A stretch of DNA of 11,348 bases from NCBI GenBank assembly GCA_002369155.1, contig DFEM01000064.1, positions 1 through 11,348 of the forward strand. The letters are read 5' to 3'. Position 1 is the first letter of the stretch. Each line of letters opens with the position of its first letter. Origin of the DNA: Lachnospiraceae bacterium UBA3802. Its GTDB lineage: Bacteria; Bacillota; Clostridia; Lachnospirales; Lachnospiraceae. The notes beneath the pieces were generated by a model. It was not told where the DNA came from. It saw only the letters and a list, made by a program, of their open reading frames with translations, and did not search any database. Positions 1-6,256 of the stretch are shown in pieces. The position numbers and the translations under genes were made by a program.

Positions 1-38
1 ATCAATTTCATATGATCATATTTTTGTGTTTTTCCCAA
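1..38 (-). CDS. N-terminal fragment of an unidentified gene running off the left edge, TTG start
   Basis: Only the first 12 codons are present, reading (M)GKTQKYDHMKL with no stop before the edge. I chose the TTG at 38-36 because an AAGGAGG Shine-Dalgarno (complement of 47-53) lies 8 bases upstream, whereas the ATG at 13-11 (minus strand) is in another frame and stops after three codons. The upstream region holds a double palindrome (142-175) and the terminator of the TetR gene, so this gene probably starts its own transcription unit under TetR control. A drug or metabolite transporter would be a common target in such a position, but nothing in the 12 residues identifies the family. Confidence 0.45.
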   Translation of the reverse strand, partial: MGKTQKYDHMKL

Positions 39-141
39 TTCTGTTTCCTCCTTGTATTTCCTCTATGCATAAATAAATAATCAAAACTGTTTATGTTTTC
101 ATATAAGCCTCCGGTTATTTTTTTATATTTGCTTGAATCGT

Positions 142-175
142 GTTAGTTATCACTAACTTATTTTTGATAACTAAC
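142..175. promoter_or_regulatory. Composite TetR-type operator upstream of the left-edge gene
   Basis: Two nested dyads are visible. GTTAGTTATCACTAAC (142-157) fits the GTTAG-N6-CTAAC palindrome found at three other promoters in the window. A wider perfect repeat pairs GTTAGTTATCA (142-152) with TGATAACTAAC (165-175) across 12 bases. The wider site shares TAGTTATC with the self-palindrome of the TetR gene at 204-821, so either or both TetR proteins could bind here. It lies about 100 bases upstream of the TTG start. The role is inferred from position and symmetry. Confidence 0.6.
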
Positions 176-180
176 GACAT

Positions 181-203
181 TAAAAAAGAGCCTTGCGGCT
201 CTT
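181..203 (-). terminator. Intrinsic terminator of the 821-204 TetR gene
   Basis: On the minus strand a perfect stem AAGAGCC / GGCTCTT (186-203) with a GCAA tetraloop runs into a T tract (181-186). It starts immediately after the TAG stop codon at 206-204, so the TetR gene is insulated from the gene to its left. Confidence 0.85.
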
Positions 204-821
204 CTAATTTACTCCCATGATTCTTAACCACCCCGGCATGAAAAATTCCTGCACGGTGTTTAAGTATTTATCGATTTTCTCTTCGGAAACGCCATGTATG
301 ATAGGCTCAAAACACGCAGTAAGATACGCGGACAAAAGCATATGCAACTCATCTTCGTCCACGTCGATTACCTTATAGCCCTTCTTTTTCATATATACTA
401 TGGCTTCAAGAAATTCTTTTTGATTGTCTCTGGCGTAATCATGAATGAAATTCTCATATTTGGTTCCTGCGGAGCAGGTCATAAGAAGCGTAAATTCATC
501 CCTTTGGGGAATAATGATATCCCTTACAAGGTCGATGAATGATTCGTTGAATAAATCATTTTTCTTAGCATTGTCATCTAAAAGATCATATTTCTTTTCC
601 GTGTGTCGGCGTGTCCAATTTTTGATATCGTCTACCAATGGATCAACCAAAGCAGCAAACATGGCTTCCTTATCGGCATAATGTCTGTATAATCCCGCGG
701 AGGTCATCCCTGCGCGAGCACCGATACTTCTGATGGAAGCAGCCTCATAACCCTTTTCAAGGAACTCCTCCATCATTGCCTTATTCACTCTTATATGACT
801 TAATGACTTGTCTCTTGGCAT
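204..821 (-). CDS. TetR/AcrR-family transcriptional regulator (first of two)
   Basis: This is a one-domain repressor of 205 residues, the usual TetR length. The DNA-binding helix-turn-helix covers about residues 26-49, with the typical sequence SIRSIGARAGMTSAGLYRHY followed by the KEAMFAAL stretch that opens helix 4. The remainder is an all-helical ligand and dimer domain of unpredictable specificity. I start it at 821 (MPRDKSLS) rather than at 875: TetR proteins normally begin this close to the HTH, and the longer start would lie inside the palindrome over the promoter. The Shine-Dalgarno at 821 is weak (GGGA). The gene has its own promoter (876-904) overlapping a long palindrome, which suggests autorepression, and its own terminator. 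Its other likely target is the gene leaving the left edge; the inducer is unknown. Confidence 0.88.
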   Translation of the reverse strand: MPRDKSLSHIRVNKAMMEEFLEKGYEAASIRSIGARAGMTSAGLYRHYADKEAMFAALVDPLVDDIKNWTRRHTEKKYDLLDDNAKKNDLFNESFIDLVRDIIIPQRDEFTLLMTCSAGTKYENFIHDYARDNQKEFLEAIVYMKKKGYKVIDVDEDELHMLLSAYLTACFEPIIHGVSEEKIDKYLNTVQEFFMPGWLRIMGVN

Positions 822-840
822 ATTTTTTCCCAATAAAAAA

Positions 841-883
841 AGTAATCTTTGATAGTTATCGCCGTTCGCTATCAAAGATTACT
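841..883. promoter_or_regulatory. Long palindrome: TetR self-operator and/or terminator of the upstream operon
   Basis: AGTAATCTTTGATAG (841-855) and CTATCAAAGATTACT (869-883) are perfect 15-base inverted arms around a 13-base centre. The right arm overlaps the putative -10 of the TetR promoter, as expected of an autorepressor site. Read on the minus strand, the same hairpin is followed directly by eight T residues (833-840 complement), so it would also work as an intrinsic terminator for the membrane-protein gene ending at 924. Both roles may hold; I cannot separate them from sequence. Confidence 0.65.
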
Positions 884-904
884 ATAATTGTTTTTATATG
901 TCAA
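876..904 (-). promoter_or_regulatory. Sigma-70-type promoter of the 821-204 TetR gene
   Basis: On the minus strand TTGACA (904-899) is a perfect -35, followed after 17 bases by TAATCT (881-876) as an acceptable -10. Transcription would start within the palindrome, about 50 bases before the start codon. Confidence 0.6.
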
Positions 905-923
905 GATTTAAGATGTTAAATTT

Positions 924-1640
924 TCAATCTTCTTTCTGCATTGCTTGTTTTACTAATAGTCTTCCGCCCATGAACATTACAATCCATCCGAAACTTTCGA
1001 ATCCCGAACAGAATCCGTTGAAATTCCAAGGAATGATAAGTTCTAAAAGAAAACCGATTCCGGCAATGATCATAGGCGATCCGAGTATCCATATTTTAGG
1101 GAGTTTAAATGTACCTTTTATAACCAGTGCAGTCCAGCTGAAAAGAACTGCTGCTTCGAAAGCGAAGAACGTAGTCCAATACGGAATAACCTGTACCATG
1201 TAGGAACGATTCCACATTGATACAGCTACATCTATATCACCGCCTGCTGCCCCATATATCACATTGAAATTATGGATCAGTGTTCCGCATTCAAGATGGA
1301 AATATAAGAAACTCATTACTCCGAGTATCAATCCGGCGATAAACATATGTATCCAGATCTTATCCCATGTGCTTTTGCTCTCATTAAGTTTAACGCGAAG
1401 GAATCTCACAAAAGGAAGTGCTGCAAGTGTATAGCAAACAGTTCCAATAAGTCCTCCCGCATTTGAAACCGCAATTCTCCAATCTGCGATGGTAAGCCAA
1501 CCGGTAGATATCATTCCGGATATCTCAGTACTGTCCTTAGGTTCGATACCCATACAATAATCGCCAATCATGCAGACAACCATTCCTGGGATTACCCAGA
1601 GCATCATATTATATATTTTTTTCAATTCTTTTCTATTCAT
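924..1640 (-). CDS. Polytopic membrane protein, possibly DUF6796 family
   Basis: A 238-residue integral membrane protein with about six hydrophobic helices (near residues 8-30, 57-80, 93-116, 149-175, 183-204 and 209-230). I see no signal peptide, transporter signature or catalytic motif. The pattern of helix 1 ending in GD, then a conserved-looking WR...SNAGG...G segment leading into helix 2, recalls the DUF6796 family of Firmicutes, but I recognise it only by general resemblance. The start at 1640 (MNRKELKK) is preferred over 1664 because GAGAGGA sits about six bases upstream. It is the last gene of the TetR-hydrolase operon, 42 bases after the hydrolase stop, so it should be induced together with that enzyme. 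It could carry or sense the hydrolase substrate, but that is a guess. Confidence 0.8.
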   Translation of the reverse strand: MNRKELKKIYNMMLWVIPGMVVCMIGDYCMGIEPKDSTEISGMISTGWLTIADWRIAVSNAGGLIGTVCYTLAALPFVRFLRVKLNESKSTWDKIWIHMFIAGLILGVMSFLYFHLECGTLIHNFNVIYGAAGGDIDVAVSMWNRSYMVQVIPYWTTFFAFEAAVLFSWTALVIKGTFKLPKIWILGSPMIIAGIGFLLELIIPWNFNGFCSGFESFGWIVMFMGGRLLVKQAMQKED

Positions 1641-1682
1641 CTTTTTTCCTCTCATTTTTGACACTTAAAGACGTTCTTATCG

Positions 1683-2609
1683 TCACATTTTTATCCAGTC
1701 GTTAATCGCTTTGCTCATTCTATTGTCTATATCGATACGCGCTTCTTTGCATTCCTTCTTATAATCTCGTCCTGCTTTGAATAAACCGACAAACAAACTT
1801 CCGCCAACAGGCATCATCTGCCTAAGCAAACTTTCCGGAAATACAAAGTGTGTAGCATGTTCATAAATCATACTTTCAACTTCACATTCATTAGGAATTC
1901 TCGATAATCTCTCTTCCATTCGCCTTATGTACTTGGCAGTATCCCACAAGACATCATCCTCAGCACCTATAAGCAAAAGTTTTCCTTTTATGCGTTCAAC
2001 TTTTATGAACTCTTCTTCTCTGATAGGATGTGCTTTCTCCGAATCGTCGAATACACCTCTGGATACAAGCATGTCTTTACTTGCCTTCGCATCCGCTTTC
2101 ATCTTCTGATAATATTCAGGATGCCGATATACAAAAGGTAAATAAGGCAATGGTTCTCCATTCCATGAAGCTGTGGATTCACCCTCGCCCGGCCACTCAT
2201 CGCATCCGTCTTTTTTTCCGCGATAAAATCCTTCCATCACAAAATCACTAGGAGTCATCGCAATAGTTAATGTTATCTCGGAATAGAATGATGAAGCTAT
2301 AAGAGCATACATTCCCGTAGTAGATGCGCCTGCAATACCGAATCTCGTATTGCCTTTATCCTTAAGATATTCGATAGCAGCTCCGATCCTTTCAACCGGA
2401 AGATTATGATGACTGTAATCCTTATGTGCAGGAGAAAGTGTCATTACATTCACTCCGAATTTCTTATGAAGCCACTTCACCCCTGATTTTGCAACATGAT
2501 CTTCGCAGTCATCTCCTAACATTGCTATGATCGCATTATGGGATTCCTTATTCGGGCAAGGCCAGTAACAACCGTAGAATCCTTTTTCAGTTTCCTTATA
2601 TTTTTTCAT
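1683..2609 (-). CDS. Alpha/beta hydrolase resembling the BAAT / acyl-CoA thioesterase C-terminal domain
   Basis: A 308-residue soluble enzyme with an alpha/beta-hydrolase layout. The nucleophile elbow is G-A-S-T-T-G (Ser96), with the last Gly of the usual GxSxG shifted by one. The likely acid is Asp218 or Asp219 in LLLIGAEDDVLW and the likely base is His254 in YEHATHFVFPESL. The DDxxW turn and the His followed by a proline-rich stretch and a Gly-Gly resemble the C-terminal domain of bile-acid-CoA:amino-acid N-acyltransferases and acyl-CoA thioesterases, so an acyl thioester or ester is the best substrate guess. It starts only two bases after the TetR stop, its AAAGGA ribosome site lying at the end of the TetR gene, so the two are translationally close and coregulated. 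A peptidase or plain esterase cannot be excluded. Confidence 0.8.
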   Translation of the reverse strand: MKKYKETEKGFYGCYWPCPNKESHNAIIAMLGDDCEDHVAKSGVKWLHKKFGVNVMTLSPAHKDYSHHNLPVERIGAAIEYLKDKGNTRFGIAGASTTGMYALIASSFYSEITLTIAMTPSDFVMEGFYRGKKDGCDEWPGEGESTASWNGEPLPYLPFVYRHPEYYQKMKADAKASKDMLVSRGVFDDSEKAHPIREEEFIKVERIKGKLLLIGAEDDVLWDTAKYIRRMEERLSRIPNECEVESMIYEHATHFVFPESLLRQMMPVGGSLFVGLFKAGRDYKKECKEARIDIDNRMSKAINDWIKM

Positions 2610-2611
2610 GA

Positions 2612-3211
2612 TTATAAATTTCCTTTCTCGAAGATAAGATTAAGAACACCTTCAATCAACGTATCTATCGTCTTTTCGTAGGCACTCTCATGAAGTTCTT
2701 CTTTCGCTTCAGCTGTAAGAACCAAAATCTTGGTCATATTTGCCAAAAGAAGATAATCCACATCAGTTCTTACGCCTTCAAGCATGCTTAACAGATTAAT
2801 CGCGATCGAACTTTCTTTTTCTTCATCCGGATCAAAATCCGAAGTGTTGTGAATAAGATTTGATTCATCTTCAAGTGTCATATGTGCATAGATACTCATG
2901 TCTTTATCAACCAGATGACGGAAATACACTCGTGCATCTTCTCTTCCGAGTTTTCTCTTTCCTGTAAGAACATCTTCGGGAATAAGTTTAGGAATCATCT
3001 TTTGTCTGTGATACTTAATCAAATCGGCAAGGTATTCTTCTTTGTTTTTCCAGAAATGATAAAATGTACCCTTGGCTATTCCTGCAGCCTCTGTAATCTT
3101 CGTAATTGTTGTATGTGTCACGCCATATTCTTTTATCAAAGGGAATCCTGCTTCCAGCATTATCAGTCTCAATTCATCCCTCTGTTCACTTGTAAATACT
3201 CTGTCCGGCAT
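2612..3211 (-). CDS. TetR/AcrR-family transcriptional regulator (second), likely master of the GTTAG sites
   Basis: A 199-residue TetR-type regulator. The helix-turn-helix spans about residues 32-55, with THTTITKITEAAGIAKGTFY followed by HFWKNKEEYLADLI, a textbook TetR signature; the rest is the helical ligand domain. I place the start at 3211 (MPDRVFTS), with GAAAGGGA upstream, instead of 3268: the longer reading would add 19 atypical residues and begin inside the operator. Its promoter contains the palindrome GTTAGCATCCGCTAAC between -35 and -10, strongly suggesting autorepression, and the same motif lies before two operons to the right and the gene at the left edge. It heads an operon with the BAAT-like hydrolase and a membrane protein. 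The ligand is unknown; the enzymes of the regulon suggest an acyl or ester compound. Confidence 0.9.
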   Translation of the reverse strand: MPDRVFTSEQRDELRLIMLEAGFPLIKEYGVTHTTITKITEAAGIAKGTFYHFWKNKEEYLADLIKYHRQKMIPKLIPEDVLTGKRKLGREDARVYFRHLVDKDMSIYAHMTLEDESNLIHNTSDFDPDEEKESSIAINLLSMLEGVRTDVDYLLLANMTKILVLTAEAKEELHESAYEKTIDTLIEGVLNLIFEKGNL

Positions 3212-3258
3212 ATGTATTCCCTTTCTTGTGACCGTTTTTATATTTTGGTCATATGAGT

Positions 3259-3287
3259 ATGTTAGCATCCGCTAACTCTTTTGTCAA
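3259..3287 (-). promoter_or_regulatory. Promoter of the TetR-hydrolase-membrane-protein operon, with embedded operator
   Basis: On the minus strand TTGACA (3287-3282), 17 bases, then TAACAT (3264-3259). The perfect 16-base palindrome GTTAGCATCCGCTAAC (3261-3276) fills the spacer and reaches into the -10, so a bound dimer would directly block RNA polymerase. This is the classic arrangement of a TetR self-operator. Confidence 0.75.
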
Positions 3288-3295
3288 CAAACAAT

Positions 3296-3335
3296 TAAAA
3301 AAGCCTCAAACATTGTATTCACAGTGGATGAGGCT
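3296..3335 (-). terminator. Intrinsic terminator after the HipA-like kinase gene
   Basis: AGCCTCA (3302-3308) pairs with TGAGGCT (3329-3335). On the minus strand the hairpin is followed by TTTTTTAATT (from 3302 downward), 26 bases past the kinase stop. The inner loop can pair partly, and a T run also flanks it on the plus side, so it may work in both directions. Confidence 0.75.
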
Positions 3336-3361
3336 CTCTTTTTCGTATCTTTAAACTTAAA

Positions 3362-4255
3362 TCATACTCCATACTTTCGTATCTGCTCTCTTAATACTTC
3401 CTCAACTCTGTCTAAAACCTGTGGCATTGATTTTTCCATGCAGCCTGAGGTTTTTATCTTATCTTTTTTTAGCATATTTGAGCATGTTTCATATGTCTCT
3501 CGAATCTCTTTCCACTTAGAAAGCAGTTCTTTTTTACCGGAAAATTTAATAGTTCTATGATACAATTCGCAAGCTGCATCAGACTGCACTTCAAAATCTC
3601 GATTGAAAGGCTTGGCTTCAATCTTTTCCATACATTTTTCCATACTCATATCAATAGGATAGTCTCCCAACTCATCAGAAAACAAACCTGCACCATAATC
3701 AAAAAATGGGCATAATTTGTATTCTTCATTATCCGGGTTATACATAACCGCAATATTATTAGTATGTCTGTCTTCATTTAAGAAAAATGCATCAGCTGAA
3801 AGCATTACGGATATATATCTGCCAAATTCTGTCAGTCCTGTAACATTCTCAACAAACTTAACCATCAGTTCTATTCTTCCTTTAACATCACTAATATGCG
3901 CCATCTCCTGTGCAATACTCAATCCGGTCAGTTTACGATACAATTTTTCAATCGTTATCAATTGCCATCCTTCTTCCCTGAAATTTATACTCTTGCATCC
4001 AAAAAAGGTATTCTTCTTCCATATCAAAACAACAGGCTCATATTTCACAAATATGTCCAGTGTTTGTTCTTGAAAAGAATCTTTAATATTCGACAGTTCA
4101 AAAAATGCGGAAGATACAACTTCAGAAAGGCCTTCATATCCAAGTCCATCCGCTTTGTACCATGTATCATCGATATTCCATTTTAACTGATTGCCTTTCG
4201 AAGAATATGCAATCCCTTCTATGGGTAATATATTATCTAAATCTACTATATCCAT
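3362..4255 (-). CDS. HipA-like serine/threonine kinase lacking the N-terminal subdomain (HipT-like toxin candidate)
   Basis: A 297-residue protein with the core of a HipA/CtkA-type kinase. Visible elements are a possible Gly-rich loop near residues 18-26 (SSKGNQLKW), Lys34 in WYKADGLGYEG as candidate ATP-binding Lys, the catalytic loop NEDRHTNN (residues 160-167, Asp162, with Asn166/167 for metal) and FFDYGAG (residues 184-190, Asp186 for metal, the DFG equivalent). It begins directly with the kinase region and is shorter than HipA (about 440 residues), so the N-terminal subdomain is missing; a similar piece seems to be carried by the preceding gene, 26 bases upstream. In characterised HipA and HipBST systems the kinase phosphorylates a translation component and arrests growth. 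That activity is inferred here, and the target is unknown. Confidence 0.78.
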   Translation of the reverse strand: MDIVDLDNILPIEGIAYSSKGNQLKWNIDDTWYKADGLGYEGLSEVVSSAFFELSNIKDSFQEQTLDIFVKYEPVVLIWKKNTFFGCKSINFREEGWQLITIEKLYRKLTGLSIAQEMAHISDVKGRIELMVKFVENVTGLTEFGRYISVMLSADAFFLNEDRHTNNIAVMYNPDNEEYKLCPFFDYGAGLFSDELGDYPIDMSMEKCMEKIEAKPFNRDFEVQSDAACELYHRTIKFSGKKELLSKWKEIRETYETCSNMLKKDKIKTSGCMEKSMPQVLDRVEEVLREQIRKYGV

Positions 4256-4281
4256 TAAAACCCTTTCTGCTCAACGCGTTT

Positions 4282-4857
4282 TCAGAGTGCCGTTTTCTCT
4301 TGTCGGTAATAAGAAAACTTCATCCACATATCGTCTTCTCCGGTACGTCCTTCGGTTTTCTCCAATATACGAATTGCATCATACTGTTCAAGGCCAAGAT
4401 CCTTCAATACCTGCTTAATTCTGAATCGTTCTTTAGGAATGCTTCTTTCCTCAAGAAAAGCCTTATAATCTTCCCATGTAGGTTTTGATTTAATACCAAA
4501 AGGACGAAGAATAGGATTGTCAGTATAATTAATCACTCGTATCTGTTCACTATAAAAATCAACCAGAATTACACTTAAGCATTTATCCTTGTTCATAAAT
4601 TCTATTCTAAGACTATAATTGGCAAGCTCGCTCTTTCGAAAATCTGAATTAAGTCTTGCCCAGGTTGTATAAGTCCTATATATACCATCCTGGGGATAAT
4701 TATCATGAAAATAAGACGACAAAGTCTGACGAGAAACCCCAACTTCGCGTGCAAGCGAATTCAAAGTTTCTCCGTTGCGATATCGTTTTCTTAGTTCTTC
4801 AATTGCTTCTTGTTTTAAAGCCTTTTTTCTTCCGGCTCCTCTTTCATTTGCCGACAT
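4282..4857 (-). CDS. HTH protein with HipA N-lobe-like C-terminal domain (antitoxin candidate)
   Basis: A 191-residue protein. Residues 15-51 form a resolvase/Hin-like helix-turn-helix (EELRKRYRNGETLNSLAREV, then VSRQTLSSYF), which implies DNA binding. Residues about 80-182 form a second domain with the pattern NPxLRPFG...PTWEDYKAFLEER...P...R...K..L..LGL..YD...I.EKT.GR..ED..W. I recall this pattern from small genes placed beside HipA-like kinases, and its order resembles the N-terminal subdomain that is separate (HipS) in HipBST. The fused HTH would then take the part of HipB, making one protein both repressor and kinase-neutralising partner. The start is supported by CAGGAG six bases upstream. 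The promoter is very strong and carries a perfect palindrome, consistent with autoregulation. The antitoxin function is inferred. Confidence 0.72.
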   Translation of the reverse strand: MSANERGAGRKKALKQEAIEELRKRYRNGETLNSLAREVGVSRQTLSSYFHDNYPQDGIYRTYTTWARLNSDFRKSELANYSLRIEFMNKDKCLSVILVDFYSEQIRVINYTDNPILRPFGIKSKPTWEDYKAFLEERSIPKERFRIKQVLKDLGLEQYDAIRILEKTEGRTGEDDMWMKFSYYRQEKTAL

Positions 4858-4887
4858 AATAAACTCCTGTTAAATCCTGTTTTTTTC

Positions 4888-4916
4888 ACTATATTCCACA
4901 AAAAAGAAGATGTCAA
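4888..4916 (-). promoter_or_regulatory. Strong promoter of the HTH / HipA-like kinase module
   Basis: On the minus strand a perfect TTGACA (4916-4911), a 17-base spacer and TATAGT (4893-4888). The start point would be about 20-25 bases upstream of the start codon at 4857. The -35 is built from one end of the 28-base palindrome at 4909-4936. Confidence 0.8.
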
Positions 4917-4936
4917 GAAATTAATTTCTTGACATC
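4909..4936. promoter_or_regulatory. Perfect 28-base palindrome: operator of the kinase module and/or terminator
   Basis: The arms GATGTCAAGAAA (4909-4920) and TTTCTTGACATC (4925-4936) flank a self-complementary TTAA, so all 28 bases are symmetric. It covers the -35 of the module promoter, where a dimer of the HTH antitoxin could bind. It is also followed on the minus strand by TTCTTTTTT, so it may end transcripts of the methyltransferase operon, although the stem is AT-rich and would be weak. Confidence 0.65.
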
Positions 4937-4994
4937 GAATTATTATAGTTATGTTGCATAAGCCTATGCGTATCCCGGTATTTATTGCCACTCC

Positions 4995-5639
4995 TTATTG
5001 TATCTTTCTTGCAACCAAATGAAGGCGCATTTTTCTTGCGCGGTTTAATTTTTCGACTTTTAATCCGGCAGTGTCACAAAATCCTCTTATCTCATCGAGA
5101 GATCTTGCTGCAACATCTCCGTGCCCTATCATATTGGCCATCGGAATTTCGGTATGATTCATAAGCCAGAGTATGGGCTTTGGTGCAGTATAATCCTGTA
5201 AAATAAGTCTTCCGCCCGGTCTTAATACTCTCTTGACACTGTCGAAAAACTTCTTCGGATTGGGATAATGATGAAAGCTGTTTGAGCATATGATAACATC
5301 AAATGTATTTTCATCAAACGGAAGATTTTCGCAATCTCCTACAATCCAGTCGACTCCTTCAAGATTCTTTGCTTTTCCCACTTCGATCATTCTAGGTGTC
5401 AGGTCCAGACCCGTATAATGTTTCGAAGAATCTTTTTCGTATAAAAGAGAGATCATCGGACCTGTTCCGCATCCGCAGTCCAAAAGGTCATGGTACTCTT
5501 CTTTTTCAAGTTCCGAAGATATATAAGGATAATCTTCCTTACATATTTCATAGATTCCGGCGTGTTCGCTCTCATATACGTCTGCCGCTTTTGTAAACTC
5601 TTTTATCGTTAATTCCTTATATTGTTTTTCTGTCTTCAT
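4995..5639 (-). CDS. Class I SAM-dependent methyltransferase, UbiE/Methyltransf_11 type
   Basis: A 214-residue cytoplasmic enzyme that should transfer a methyl group from S-adenosylmethionine to a small molecule. The Rossmann motifs are in order: motif I LLDCGCGTGP (residues 52-61, SAM binding), GLDLTPRMIEVGKAK (77-91, Asp79 for the ribose hydroxyls), GDCENLPF (101-108, adenine region), SNSFHHYPNP (119-128) and the post-motif RPGGRLILQDY (140-150). The C-terminal part, which sets substrate choice, shows nothing diagnostic. It follows the DUF3793 gene by six bases, with GAGGA of its ribosome site at the DUF3793 stop, so both are made from the operon that carries the GTTAG operator at 6257-6272. 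UbiE-like similarity does not mean quinone methylation. Confidence 0.88.
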   Translation of the reverse strand: MKTEKQYKELTIKEFTKAADVYESEHAGIYEICKEDYPYISSELEKEEYHDLLDCGCGTGPMISLLYEKDSSKHYTGLDLTPRMIEVGKAKNLEGVDWIVGDCENLPFDENTFDVIICSNSFHHYPNPKKFFDSVKRVLRPGGRLILQDYTAPKPILWLMNHTEIPMANMIGHGDVAARSLDEIRGFCDTAGLKVEKLNRARKMRLHLVARKIQ

Positions 5640-5645
5640 TTGAAG

Positions 5646-6236
5646 TTATTCCTCTTTTATTTTTTTGCGATCACACATATCCAGGGTTTGTAATACAGCC
5701 AGTTCTTCCAAAGTTTTTCCTTTTTTATTCAACTCGCAATACGCTTTTGTGCAGTCATCATATCTTTTAAACAACCTTTTTGCTTTTTCCGTATTGGAAT
5801 ATGCTTTAAAACATCCGACACATTTTACGCCATCGCAGGGGTTCTTTATAAAGCATTCCACATCTGCAGGCGGATAGCCCAAAAACAATCCGATTTCATG
5901 AGGAAATTCATCATCATTTTTTAAATGCATAACAAGTTGTGCTATGCAACAATCCGGATTCTCACACTTATATCCTTTTCTTTGAAGAATATTGGATGCG
6001 ATGGGATTATTTAAATCTTTTCTTAAATGAGAGGGGCGATAAAAATAAATAAGCGCCCTCTCTTTAGTTTTCTTTAACGGAATAACTCGAAGTCCTTTCT
6101 TTCTTAAAAGATTGTTAAGTTCTCTGACTTCTTTGTTGATATCGTTATTCTCCGTAATGCCCACAGAAAACATGCTTCCAGTCTTAATTCCCGCAAGAGT
6201 CGGCGAGCAATGTTTTATTATGATTTCTTCGGACAT
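5646..6236 (-). CDS. DUF3793 family protein, Cys-rich
   Basis: A 196-residue protein of the DUF3793 family. Recognisable blocks are the N-terminal HCSPTLAGIK (residues 9-18), the LIYFYRPSHL segment (62-71), the hallmark FPHEIGLFLGYPPADV (111-126) and the CVGCFKAYSN region (139-148), in which the usual aromatic position is Phe. No signal peptide or membrane helix is seen. It holds ten cysteines, including clusters at 91/96/97 and 134/139/142, so metal or redox binding is possible but unproven. Family members often lie near ferrous-iron transport or flavodoxin genes; the biochemical role is not known to me. AGGAGG five bases before the ATG fixes the start. It is first in an operon with the methyltransferase, with the operator 20 bases upstream of its start codon. 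Confidence 0.88.
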   Translation of the reverse strand: MSEEIIIKHCSPTLAGIKTGSMFSVGITENNDINKEVRELNNLLRKKGLRVIPLKKTKERALIYFYRPSHLRKDLNNPIASNILQRKGYKCENPDCCIAQLVMHLKNDDEFPHEIGLFLGYPPADVECFIKNPCDGVKCVGCFKAYSNTEKAKRLFKRYDDCTKAYCELNKKGKTLEELAVLQTLDMCDRKKIKEE

Positions 6237-6256
6237 CGAAACCTCCTGTCACTTGT

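Noticed and set aside
898..1203. Plus-strand open frame of 101 codons
   Set aside because: It lies wholly antisense to the membrane-protein gene, its ATG has no ribosome site, and its composition does not resemble a protein family; it is a shadow of the real gene.
2882..3256. Plus-strand open frame of 124 codons antisense to the second TetR gene
   Set aside because: The minus-strand TetR has unmistakable motifs and regulatory sites. The antisense product is Cys- and Phe-rich with no recognisable domain and no ribosome site.
3212..3268. Longer N-terminus for the second TetR
   Set aside because: It would begin within the operator and -10 region and lacks a ribosome site; MPDRVFTS at 3211 is the normal distance from the HTH.
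3717..4488. Several overlapping plus-strand frames across the HipA-like module
   Set aside because: All are antisense to the kinase and HTH genes, whose conserved motifs are clear; none has a supported start.
5092..5289. Second minus-strand frame inside the methyltransferase gene
   Set aside because: It is a different frame over conserved methyltransferase motifs and has no ribosome site.
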